NCBI GenBank assembly: GCA_937873155.1
Contig: CALMVZ010000002.1
Coordinates: 1 to 64,000, forward strand
DNA: 64,000 bases
Reading direction: 5' to 3'
Source: an uncultured Bacteroidota bacterium
Lineage (GTDB): Bacteria > Bacteroidota > Bacteroidia > B-17B0 > Aurantibacillaceae
Shown: positions 40,949-48,402 of the stretch, piece by piece
How positions within the stretch are numbered: the first letter of the stretch is position 1
Layout: every line of letters starts with the position of its first letter
Program-made: the position numbers and the translations under genes
The notes under the pieces: model-generated
What the model was told of the DNA's origin: nothing
The model's database searches: none
What the model saw: the letters and a program-made list of their open reading frames with translations, nothing else

Positions 40949-41723
40949 ATTTTTAACTTTCATACTTATAAGTTTATTTACCACGTTACAAGCACAGGTA
41001 AAAGTGGAAGCTAATCCTGATCCAGCCCCGGTAAACATTGGCGGGAAAGCACAATTAGATCATGTTATTTATACTCAATTGATCGTACCGCCAAAATTAA
41101 TTTGGGTGGACGACAAACCCGTTACCATTTACTTTACAGTGACAAAAGAAGGAAAGGCCATTGATCCGTTCTTTAAAGACAATTACGATGCGTATTACCA
41201 AACAGAAAGTAAACGCATTTTAAATTTCTTATTATTTGAACCCGGAAGAGTTGGTGGGATTACTGTTGATTCTTATGGAGCAGTAACAATGATCTTCAAC
41301 GGTGAAAAATACAAAGAGAGTTTAAAAGAACGCAAAAAATTAAAAAGCCTTTTGACCAAACCTGCTGACAGTACTTTTGTGATCTATGAAGTTGCGGACA
41401 AGTCACCTGAATTCTGGAAAGGCGATGACGCCCTCCCCGCTTTTGTGTTGGATAATTTAGAATATCCAAGTGTAGCGAAAACACAGAATATTGAAGGAAC
41501 CGTTCAATTAACTTTCATTGTTGAGACCAACGGATTTGTGAGCAATATCAAAGCCATTAAAGGCGTGAATGGCGGCTGTACAGAAGAAGCGATCCGGGTG
41601 ATGAAAAACTCGAAATGGAAACCGGCAGAGAAGAACGGAAAATACGTGAGGTATAAAGTGAGCTATCCTATTACTTTTAATTTGAAGTTAATGAACCAGG
41701 ATAATTCGAATGGGCAGCAATGA
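40941..41723 (+). CDS. Secreted protein with TonB C-terminal domain
   Basis: 260 aa. A signal peptide (FLTFILISLFTTLQAQ) replaces the transmembrane anchor of classical TonB. The C-terminal TonB domain (ALPAFVLDNLEYPSVAKTQ; EGTVQLTFIVETNGFVSNIK; CTEEAIRVMKNSKWKPAEKNG) is complete, with the YP, G.V.l.F.v...G and WkPa signatures. The N-terminal half contains a second, degenerate TonB-like unit (PVTIYFTVTKEGKAIDPFF). Without ExbB/ExbD-binding sequence it probably does not transduce energy. Overlaps prmC by 8 bp. Confidence 0.88.
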   Translation: MPRFLTFILISLFTTLQAQVKVEANPDPAPVNIGGKAQLDHVIYTQLIVPPKLIWVDDKPVTIYFTVTKEGKAIDPFFKDNYDAYYQTESKRILNFLLFEPGRVGGITVDSYGAVTMIFNGEKYKESLKERKKLKSLLTKPADSTFVIYEVADKSPEFWKGDDALPAFVLDNLEYPSVAKTQNIEGTVQLTFIVETNGFVSNIKAIKGVNGGCTEEAIRVMKNSKWKPAEKNGKYVRYKVSYPITFNLKLMNQDNSNGQQ

Positions 41724-41779
41724 ATTCAATATTTTAATATTTAAGATTAAAAGATTTATTTTTGTTGAATATTAAATCT

Positions 41780-42256
41780 TTAATCCTCCTCGTAAAAATC
41801 AATGATCAATCCATCGAGCGGACTAATTGAAATGATCCGTCTTTCTTCCCCGAAATTAAAAACGACCGAGTCGCTGAGATAATTTCCGTCTTGTTTGGTC
41901 AATTGAACAGTTTGCAATTTTTTTCCGATCACATCGGTCCACATTTTTGTTCCTGAGGCATTCACGCCGTACACTTTTATTTTATCGCCGTGCTCTTTTT
42001 CGATTTCTTTTTTCTCGGCAACGTAATCGTAATTAATAGCTTCCAACCCGGTAGCGTCTGTATTACAACATAAAGAAAGGCGGTAATTATCCGTGAACAG
42101 TATCTCGAACACATCTATCAGCTCAACAACATCATTGGGATTTATCGAATTCTGCCACAAATAACACAAGATCGCCTTCACTTCCTTGCCTTCGGAAGCT
42201 ATCATTTTTTTCAAAGATTCGGAGTCGAAATAGGCTTTTTCCTGTTTGTCGTTCAT
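41780..42256 (-). CDS. Hypothetical cytoplasmic protein downstream of the HTH-PRTase gene
   Basis: 158 aa, no signal or membrane segment, acidic. It has an N-terminal helical region (SESLKKMIASEGKEVKAILC) and a beta-rich second half (GKKLQTVQLTKQDGNYLSDS, ERRIISISPLDGLIIDFYEED). No family recognised. It begins 20 bp after the stop of the HTH-phosphoribosyltransferase gene, so the two likely form an operon and may act together. Confidence 0.75.
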   Translation of the reverse strand: MNDKQEKAYFDSESLKKMIASEGKEVKAILCYLWQNSINPNDVVELIDVFEILFTDNYRLSLCCNTDATGLEAINYDYVAEKKEIEKEHGDKIKVYGVNASGTKMWTDVIGKKLQTVQLTKQDGNYLSDSVVFNFGEERRIISISPLDGLIIDFYEED

Positions 42257-42276
42257 TGGGTAAAGGTACTAAAAAC

Positions 42277-43266
42277 TTATACATCTGTAATTACATCAAA
42301 ACCTTTAAAACTTCCCACAATGGCAAGACCTGTTATTTTCTTTGCAAGCTTTTTGCTCTTCATTTTTCCTGCAATCTGGTTCAGGGTTGATCCTGATCCA
42401 ACAGCATCATCAATAAGCACAACGTGTTTATACTGGTGGTTCCCGCTAACTGCAAATGTATTCTCCGCATTATTGATCCGTTCTTCCAATTTAGAAAGTG
42501 ATTTTTGAGGGACAGGAATCAGGCCGCTTATTTTTTTAATATCCACCACAGGCAAACCTACCTGCAAACTATTTTGAATAAATTTCATGATCTGCACTTC
42601 ACGCTTAATGGTCGGGGGAACAAAACCTATAGCGTCTGCTTTATGTGTTTTAATAAAATCATGTATCCTGTTCTTTATCTCATCCATCATGATCCGCATC
42701 AGGAATTTATTCTGTCCCTGCTTGGCATAATGCAAAAGCGTGCCGAGTGGAGTTTTCCCAAAACGTTCGATGGCATAAAAATCAAGATAGAACAATTCAT
42801 CAAGATGGATCTGATCATATCCTTTGGTGCTTTTCAGTTTATCTGTTCCATTAACTACGCCATGTTTATCATAGTATCCGGAGTACTTTTTTTTAGTTGA
42901 GACAAATTCATGTACCGTTTTCTGAACCGGCAATTTGCGTTGTGTACACCAATGTTCGAAAGCAACACTCCCTTTCAAAAGATCACCCGTATCAGTCACC
43001 AGCACAAAATTCTTTTCAAGGAATTCATTCTCCGGATCGCTCAGATACAAACTCTCTGTTTCAGAAACGTTCGAAGTTTTACCGGTTTTTATCCTATAAA
43101 TGGTTTTTGGGGTACGACCCATTTTTTGGACAATATCTGCCTGCAAAAGCCTGTTCAATACTAAATGAACCATCTGCTTAGAAGCTCCTGTTTTTTCAAC
43201 CAACTCCTTAACAGTCAATTCGTTAATTTCATTAAAAAAATCGAGTATTTTCTGTTCAACAGTCAT
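42277..43266 (-). CDS. Winged-helix regulator fused to a phosphoribosyltransferase domain
   Basis: 329 aa from the ATG at 43266. The N-terminal HTH (about 1-60) is MTVEQKILDFFNEINELTV... KELVEKTGASKQMVHLVLNRLL. A middle segment of about 90 residues follows. The C-terminal phosphoribosyltransferase domain has the PRPP motif HVVLIDDAVGSGSTLNQ (about 287-303). The layout recalls Gram-positive PurR, where PRPP controls DNA binding, but the sequence is otherwise distinct. A TTG at 43284 sits just 5 nt past its -7 element and is unlikely to be the start. A palindrome ACTAT-CA-ATAGT directly abuts the -7 element, consistent with autorepression. First of two genes. Confidence 0.87.
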   Translation of the reverse strand: MTVEQKILDFFNEINELTVKELVEKTGASKQMVHLVLNRLLQADIVQKMGRTPKTIYRIKTGKTSNVSETESLYLSDPENEFLEKNFVLVTDTGDLLKGSVAFEHWCTQRKLPVQKTVHEFVSTKKKYSGYYDKHGVVNGTDKLKSTKGYDQIHLDELFYLDFYAIERFGKTPLGTLLHYAKQGQNKFLMRIMMDEIKNRIHDFIKTHKADAIGFVPPTIKREVQIMKFIQNSLQVGLPVVDIKKISGLIPVPQKSLSKLEERINNAENTFAVSGNHQYKHVVLIDDAVGSGSTLNQIAGKMKSKKLAKKITGLAIVGSFKGFDVITDV

Positions 43267-43276
43267 TTTACTATTT

Positions 43277-43296
43277 ACTATCAATAGTCAAATATA
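43277..43296 (-). promoter_or_regulatory. -7 element and adjacent palindrome of the HTH-PRTase gene
   Basis: TATATTTG (43296 to 43289), then the 5+2+5 palindrome ACTAT-TG-ATAGT (43288 to 43277) at the expected transcription start. It is followed by a second half-like ACTATTTACTAT stretch (plus strand, 43270-43281). This is a classic operator position for a repressor. Confidence 0.55.
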
Positions 43297-43394
43297 AACA
43301 CATTTTAGTTGATTTCCAAATCAAGAATCTAGATAGATAAATCGCCTCCCCCGATTAAACTTTTCACTCTTTAAAACGTCCAATCTTATTATCG

Positions 43395-43402
43395 TATCTT
43401 TG
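43395..43402 (+). promoter_or_regulatory. -7 element TATCTTTG of the lipoprotein-CotH operon
   Basis: Exact TAnnTTTG match, 11 nt upstream of the ATG at 43414. Confidence 0.6.
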
Positions 43403-43413
43403 AGAATATACTT

Positions 43414-44148
43414 ATGAAACTGGCTTTAAAATACCTTTTAACTCTCATTTTTGTCTCAGTCTTCTTAACAAGCTGCCTCAATTACAGAAGATTGATAACC
43501 GATGAAGTCGTTCTCAAAAACGAAAACTCCCTAACAGGTACTATCATGGAAAGTGATTCTGTTAAATTAAAACTGCGTAAGATCGATGAGTCGGTTTCAA
43601 TTGTTAAATGGGATGATATTGATACTATCGTCGGTAAAAAATTAAAGACTGTTTTCTTTGGAGCGAATATTGGTTATTACAACGTTCCTTATTTTTCTGT
43701 ATTCCGTAACGAAGCCAGGAGCGCATATGGAGCCGGTTACCAATACAAACTTGGTTACGCTTTACGGGGAAATAGCCTTTATTATTTCAGTTTATTGTTT
43801 GTTCCTGCTACGCCTTACAGCATTACAAAATCAGGTTTAGGTTACCAGCGCTACCTGGGACATACCACTTATTTAAAACGAATGGCTTTTTATGTGGGCG
43901 GAGAATTTAATTTAATGAGCGTTGTGCAAAATAATGGCGCGCAGGTTTCATTAGAACCATTTACCGGTTACGAATATAAATTAGCGGCTCATGTAAGAAT
44001 GCATGTGAAGTTTGGGATACAGTTTAATCTTGCGAATAAAAATACAGCGCTTGGTTCCAATTTAAGCGTTGGCTTCCATTTCATGAGAAAGAATTTCAGA
44101 AAACGCTACACTTACTTAAATACACAACATCGTATTTACGGACAATGA
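43414..44148 (+). CDS. Outer-membrane-associated lipoprotein, hypothetical
   Basis: 244 aa. Lipoprotein signal with lipobox FLTSC (Cys21). A short beta-rich part follows (VVLKNENSLTGTIMESDSVKLKLRK). A barrel-like C-terminal region has many aromatic alternating strands (AYGAGYQYKLGYALRGNSLYY; GYQRYLGHTTYLKR; AFYVGGEFNLMS; LSVGFHFMRKNF). It may be a small barrel or a surface lipoprotein. It overlaps the CotH gene by 4 bp (ATGA), so the two are translated together; a role connected with CotH-family phosphorylation is only inference. Confidence 0.78.
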   Translation: MKLALKYLLTLIFVSVFLTSCLNYRRLITDEVVLKNENSLTGTIMESDSVKLKLRKIDESVSIVKWDDIDTIVGKKLKTVFFGANIGYYNVPYFSVFRNEARSAYGAGYQYKLGYALRGNSLYYFSLLFVPATPYSITKSGLGYQRYLGHTTYLKRMAFYVGGEFNLMSVVQNNGAQVSLEPFTGYEYKLAAHVRMHVKFGIQFNLANKNTALGSNLSVGFHFMRKNFRKRYTYLNTQHRIYGQ

Positions 44149-45728
44149 AAAGATTAATTACATATCTGTTTGTTCTGGTTACTGTTCAAAGTTCAGGACA
44201 ACCGGGTGCTATTGTATTCAATGATTCGATCATTCATGAAATAAAGATCAAAACCGATCTTGAGGATTGGTTTACAACATTGGAAGCGGAATTTCATGCC
44301 AATATTCAGAATCCGGATGTTTATCCTGAGATCTACCATGAGTGCGAAGTGACATTCGATGGTGTGACAACTTACAGCTGCGGTTTTCGCGAAAAAGGAA
44401 ATGCTTCCAATACATTAGCGAATTTCGGACGAAAAAATCCTTTGAAGATCGCATTTGATCATATCAACAATAATCAAACGTTCAACGGACTTAAGAAGAT
44501 CAATCTGAATATTTTTATTAATGATCCTTCGCTTATGCACGATGCAGTGTGTAATAAACTAATGCGGGACGCAGGCTTAAATGCTTCCCGAACCGCATAT
44601 ACAAAAGTATGGGTGAATGATGAATATATTGGTTTGTATCTCATCATCGAGAACATCGATAAAACGTTCCTCACCTCAAAATACGGTAGCGGCATTAATA
44701 ACGACGGCAATCTTTACAAAACTGATCGCGGAGCATCTGTTCCGTTAGACTGGCAAGGCAGTGATAAAGAAAAATACAAACAGCAAGGTATGAAACTCAC
44801 GACGAATGAAGATGAAGATGATTGGACCGGCTTCATCAATTTCGTAGATTTCTTAAATAATTACAGCGGAGATGATTTCAAGCAACAACTTGAAACTAAG
44901 TTTGATGTTCACTCTTATTTAAGAGCCTTAGCTGTTGAAAAATGTGTACGCAGCTGGGATAGTTACTGGGGCGGCGGAAATAATTATTACCTGTACGATC
45001 ATCCTGATGGAAAATGGAGATGGCTACCTTGGGACATGAACGAAACTTTCCAGGACATAAAAGTACTGAGCGGGACAACGTTGCTGGACGGGTATTTAAT
45101 CCCAACACCGCAAATTGATAAACGTCCTTTATTGGCGAAAATCTTTCAGTTCGAAGAATACAAGAATGAATATCTTGATTATTGTTGTGATTTTATTCAG
45201 ACCAAATTCAACCTGGATAATTTAGGTCCGACCATTTTACGCTGGCATAATTTAATTGATGAAACTTACAGGAACGATCCGAACCGATTGAATTCTTATA
45301 CCGCCTTCCATAAATCATTAACAGAAGACAACGAGGATGTGGTTTCAATGACCAAATCATCTTTTGTATTGCGGATAAGATATCCCGGTATATTTCCATT
45401 CATACAGCAATCCCGCGAATGGGTAGTTGAACAGGAAAATGCCTGGGAGAAATCTTGTGTCATTAAAAGCAGCGGGCTTTACAATTTAAATGTATATCCA
45501 AATCCGGCGCGTGATTATATTGATGTAAAGAATGAAGAATCCGGATTTCAATTCGCTCAATTCAAATTATACGGTTCTAACGGAAAAGTATTCTATGTTT
45601 CGCCTTTTGAGATCATGACAGGCACTTCTTACCGTTTAGTATTACCGAATATTCCTGCAGGTTTCTATTTACTCTTGAAGCAAGACGGCGATGGTCGTAT
45701 TGGCCGCGCCAAAATAATTATTGAATGA
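44145..45728 (+). CDS. CotH-family protein kinase-like, with T9SS type A sorting domain
   Basis: 527 aa. Signal peptide (LITYLFVLVTVQSSGQP). The CotH domain shows TYSCGFREKGNASNT (the RxKGN motif), PLKIAFD, LNIFINDPSLMHDAV, and the active-site region YVDH...WRWLPWDMNETF (about 285-297). CotH proteins are secreted atypical kinases. The C-terminal LNVYPNPARDYIDV ... FKLYGSNGKVFYV ... AGFYLLL is a T9SS type A tail, so the protein is exported across the outer membrane. It overlaps the lipoprotein gene by 4 bp and is followed by a dispersed palindromic element. Confidence 0.92.
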   Translation: MKRLITYLFVLVTVQSSGQPGAIVFNDSIIHEIKIKTDLEDWFTTLEAEFHANIQNPDVYPEIYHECEVTFDGVTTYSCGFREKGNASNTLANFGRKNPLKIAFDHINNNQTFNGLKKINLNIFINDPSLMHDAVCNKLMRDAGLNASRTAYTKVWVNDEYIGLYLIIENIDKTFLTSKYGSGINNDGNLYKTDRGASVPLDWQGSDKEKYKQQGMKLTTNEDEDDWTGFINFVDFLNNYSGDDFKQQLETKFDVHSYLRALAVEKCVRSWDSYWGGGNNYYLYDHPDGKWRWLPWDMNETFQDIKVLSGTTLLDGYLIPTPQIDKRPLLAKIFQFEEYKNEYLDYCCDFIQTKFNLDNLGPTILRWHNLIDETYRNDPNRLNSYTAFHKSLTEDNEDVVSMTKSSFVLRIRYPGIFPFIQQSREWVVEQENAWEKSCVIKSSGLYNLNVYPNPARDYIDVKNEESGFQFAQFKLYGSNGKVFYVSPFEIMTGTSYRLVLPNIPAGFYLLLKQDGDGRIGRAKIIIE

Positions 45729-45737
45729 TCGATTTTT

Positions 45738-45796
45738 CTCCCCTGACAGGGGAGAACGTCTGAAATTCTGATTTATCAGAATCAGACGAGAGAGGT
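45738..45796 (+). repeat. Dispersed variable-core palindromic element, copy 3
   Basis: Outer stem CTCCCC-TGACA-GGGGAG, then AACGTC. The core hairpin is GTCTGA-A-ATTCTGAT-TT-ATCAGAAT-CAGAC, followed by GAGAGAGGT. It begins 9 nt after the CotH stop codon, in the same orientation as that gene. Confidence 0.72.
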
Positions 45797-45864
45797 CTTC
45801 AGAATCTCTGTCAAGCCATTAAACCTTTCCCATTTCCCAACGTCAAAGCATAAACACAGTCCTT

Positions 45865-45993
45865 ATGCCTTTCACAATTATTAAAACCGCCCTTATAAAT
45901 ACCGCCGCGCTGATCTTTAGTATTTGTTTGACATTTGTATTATTGCCTTATTTGGTTTATGATTTTATTTTTGGGGAAAATACACCGTACTAA
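45865..45993 (+). CDS. Possible 42-aa single-pass membrane protein
   Basis: ATG at 45865 to TAA at 45993. It encodes a short protein dominated by one hydrophobic helix (LIFSICLTFVLLPYLVYDF) with a basic residue before it (TIIKTA) and an acidic Asp/Glu end (FGENTPY). Charge distribution and length fit a small bitopic membrane protein. No promoter element is obvious. It occupies the gap between the CotH gene and the multicopper oxidase. It could be spurious. Confidence 0.4.
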   Translation: MPFTIIKTALINTAALIFSICLTFVLLPYLVYDFIFGENTPY

Positions 45994-46007
45994 AATCAGT
46001 TACAATA

Positions 46008-47726
46008 TTATTTTATCAAACTTACTTTTCTGTAAACAAAACCTTCTCCCGATTTTATTTTTAAGAAATATATTTCGGAAGAATTTGTTCCTAAATCTAA
46101 TTCGATTTCATTAGAATTTATTTTATTCTCCGAGAAAATTAATTTACCTGCATAATCTAAAACCTCTACACCCCATAGGGCTTCATTACTATTACGTTTA
46201 ATACTAATTTTATTGGAAGTAGGGTTGGGAAATATTGTTATATCATCTTGTATAGAACTTAACTCATTCACACCAATACCGAGAGGGCATTTCACAACAA
46301 AGTGTCCCATCATCCCATCATCTTCATGCGGTAACATATGGCAGTGATACATATACATTCCCGTTGTATCACAAAATGTTTCGAATTTAGTAATGAATTT
46401 TACAGTTTGTCCGGCAGGAACTAACACCACGTCTTTCCGTCCCAACATATTTGCAGGAGGAAGCAATCCATTAATCTCTGTTATATAAAATTGCACATCA
46501 TGAATATGAAAAGGATGTGCTATTGGTGATTGATTATCCAATGTCCAAACTTCAATATTATTATACGGAATAGTATAATTAATAACGTCCATATCAAAAC
46601 TTACATTATTAATTAAAAAGGGCCCTTGAATAGCTGTTGGCCCCATATTAACCGGAGAAAACGTTAATGTTTTAAATGCATTAGCGTTTCCAACTACCCA
46701 AGGATTGTTTACTATAAGTGTTGAAGGTATTGTGGTAACGGGTGAAACAGTTTGTGCCACAACACTAAAGGTCATTATACTAAAATTGGCGCCGTTTAAA
46801 ATATTTGATGCGTAGCCGGGAATAACTTGTCCCGGTCCCATACCCGGTTGCAAAGCTCCATAAATTGCATTAGGCAATTCAGAAGCATAACTCATTAAGT
46901 TAATCGACTGCCCTACTTTACCCGAAAGATCAATCAATATATCAGCGCGCTCGCCGGGAGAAAGTCTTAATCGTGTTAATGCAACCGGGGCATTCAATAA
47001 ACCACCATCAGTTCCTATTTGATGAAAGATTAAGTTACCTTGAAAACCTATATTATAAACTCTCTCAGAAGAAGCATTTAGTAATCTCAAACGCACCACC
47101 TGCGCAGGTGCGGGTAAATAACCTTTAACAGTTCCGTTTACCATCATAACACTATCATAAGCGTTATCAATTATAATTTGCTTTGTAGCGTCGAAACATT
47201 TTGATTGAATTACTAATGGAAAATCATCAATACCATAACGACGAGGTAAATTCAGTTTTCTTTCTGTTGTATCACGAACAATAATTACACCCGCTGCCCC
47301 TAAAGTTGCATGCAGATTCGTCATCATGTGTAAATGCGGATGATACCAATACATCGCAGCATGATCACGTACTTTAAATTTTGGGTTCCAAATTGCGCTT
47401 GGAGGAATTACAATATGTGGCCCACCATCATTTTTAGCAGAAACATGTAAACCATGCCAATGAATAGTAGTCGTATCCATTAACTGATTATTTACGTTCA
47501 TGCTAACTGAATCACCTTGATTCAAAAACAAAGTCGGACCAAGATATTTAGCATTAATCCCAAAGGTATTAGTTACATAACCTGTATAAAATACGTTTGT
47601 AGTATCATAAATATTTAAATTAAAGCTTGTACCGGAAATGGTATCAGGAATTACAATAAGATTTTGTGATCTATATCCCTGATTAATAAAAAGTAAGAAA
47701 CTAAAAACTAGTAATTTTTTTTTCAT
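46008..47726 (-). CDS. Multicopper oxidase with T9SS type A sorting domain
   Basis: 572 aa from the ATG at 47726 (signal peptide MKKKLLVFSFLLFINQGYRS). Three cupredoxin domains with the four copper-ligand clusters: HWHG (89-92), YWYHPHLH (127-133), HPFHIHDVQF and HCHMLPHEDDGMM; the last holds the type 1 Cys and the Met. Met-rich segments and overall layout are CueO/bilirubin-oxidase-like, so copper(I) or phenolic oxidation is plausible. The T9SS tail begins IFPNPTSNKISI. A near -7 element (TAACTTTC) and a Crp/Fnr-type palindrome lie upstream, matching the rhodanese operon. Confidence 0.95.
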   Translation of the reverse strand: MKKKLLVFSFLLFINQGYRSQNLIVIPDTISGTSFNLNIYDTTNVFYTGYVTNTFGINAKYLGPTLFLNQGDSVSMNVNNQLMDTTTIHWHGLHVSAKNDGGPHIVIPPSAIWNPKFKVRDHAAMYWYHPHLHMMTNLHATLGAAGVIIVRDTTERKLNLPRRYGIDDFPLVIQSKCFDATKQIIIDNAYDSVMMVNGTVKGYLPAPAQVVRLRLLNASSERVYNIGFQGNLIFHQIGTDGGLLNAPVALTRLRLSPGERADILIDLSGKVGQSINLMSYASELPNAIYGALQPGMGPGQVIPGYASNILNGANFSIMTFSVVAQTVSPVTTIPSTLIVNNPWVVGNANAFKTLTFSPVNMGPTAIQGPFLINNVSFDMDVINYTIPYNNIEVWTLDNQSPIAHPFHIHDVQFYITEINGLLPPANMLGRKDVVLVPAGQTVKFITKFETFCDTTGMYMYHCHMLPHEDDGMMGHFVVKCPLGIGVNELSSIQDDITIFPNPTSNKISIKRNSNEALWGVEVLDYAGKLIFSENKINSNEIELDLGTNSSEIYFLKIKSGEGFVYRKVSLIK

Positions 47727-47749
47727 GATAAAAACTAATTTAGATGACA

Positions 47750-47793
47750 GAAAGTTACAATGTTCCCCGATCTTCTTAAGTAACATTTGTTAC
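47750..47793 (-). promoter_or_regulatory. Multicopper oxidase promoter with Crp/Fnr-type site
   Basis: -7-like TAACTTTC (47757 to 47750, one mismatch) and the perfect palindrome GTAACA-TT-TGTTAC (47780-47793). The palindrome centre at 47786.5 lies 36.5 nt upstream of the last base of the -7 element, exactly as at 22764-22807 and 18693-18738. It matches the rhodanese-operon site at 12 of 14 bases. Confidence 0.75.
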
Positions 47794-47820
47794 ATAGAGA
47801 GCTGATTAAAATCAGTCAGC

Positions 47821-48318
47821 TTAAGCCCTGATTCCCAACTCTATCACCTCTAGATTTTTCATTTCATTACCATCTATCTCTAACCTGACCACTGTTTTTA
47901 CTTTATGGAACCCATGAACTCCACATGCACCGGGGTTCAGGTAAAGAGTATTGTAAGTTTTATCAAACATTATTTTACAAATATGGGAATGACCGCAAAT
48001 AAAGAGATCCGGTTTCTCTTTCAAAATCATTTCCTTCACTTTAGGAATATATTTTCCAAACGGTCCGGCAATGTGTGTCATATACACTTTTACATCCTCA
48101 CAATTAAAAATAAGATGTTCTTCATAGGTTTTTCTTAGATCCGTTCCGTCAATATTACCCCATACAGCTTTAAGGGGTTTGAATTTTTCAATTTGTTTAC
48201 AAAGATCAAGCGTTCCGATATCACCGCCATGCCAGACCTCATCAGCTTGTTCGATGTATTTAATAAGTTTGGGCTCTAAATAACTATGGGTATCAGATAT
48301 GATGAGGATCTTTTTCAT
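47821..48318 (-). CDS. YfcE/MJ0936-type metallophosphodiesterase
   Basis: 165 aa. Calcineurin-like fold in its small single-domain form: ISDTHSY (7-13), HGGDIGTL, GNIDGTD, THIAGPFG, GHSHI and NPGACGV carry the metal ligands. Homologues hydrolyse phosphodiester bonds in vitro; the natural substrate is unclear. It is cytoplasmic. It is on the same strand as, and downstream of, the repeat protein at 48403, from which it is separated by a dispersed palindromic element. Confidence 0.92.
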   Translation of the reverse strand: MKKILIISDTHSYLEPKLIKYIEQADEVWHGGDIGTLDLCKQIEKFKPLKAVWGNIDGTDLRKTYEEHLIFNCEDVKVYMTHIAGPFGKYIPKVKEMILKEKPDLFICGHSHICKIMFDKTYNTLYLNPGACGVHGFHKVKTVVRLEIDGNEMKNLEVIELGIRA

Positions 48319-48343
48319 TTTTTTAGGAGATTGTTCTTCGATA

Positions 48344-48389
48344 ACCTCATTTGTCCCGCTTTGCGGGACATCTTCTCCTATGAGGAGAA
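48344..48389 (-). repeat. Dispersed variable-core palindromic element, copy 4
   Basis: On the minus strand TTCTCC-TCATA-GGAGAA, then GA, core TGTCCCGC-AAA-GCGGGACA, then AATGAGGT. It lies in the 84-bp gap after the stop of the repeat-protein gene (48403-49890), same orientation. Confidence 0.7.
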
Positions 48390-48402
48390 TGGAAACACGT
48401 TA

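Noticed and set aside
40941-41723. Classical energy-transducing TonB
   Set aside because: There is a cleavable signal peptide instead of a membrane anchor, no Pro-rich spacer, and no exbB/exbD nearby.
42505-43181. Plus-strand open frames opposite the HTH-PRTase gene
   Set aside because: Antisense to a well-supported gene with recognisable domains; the translated products show no domain pattern.
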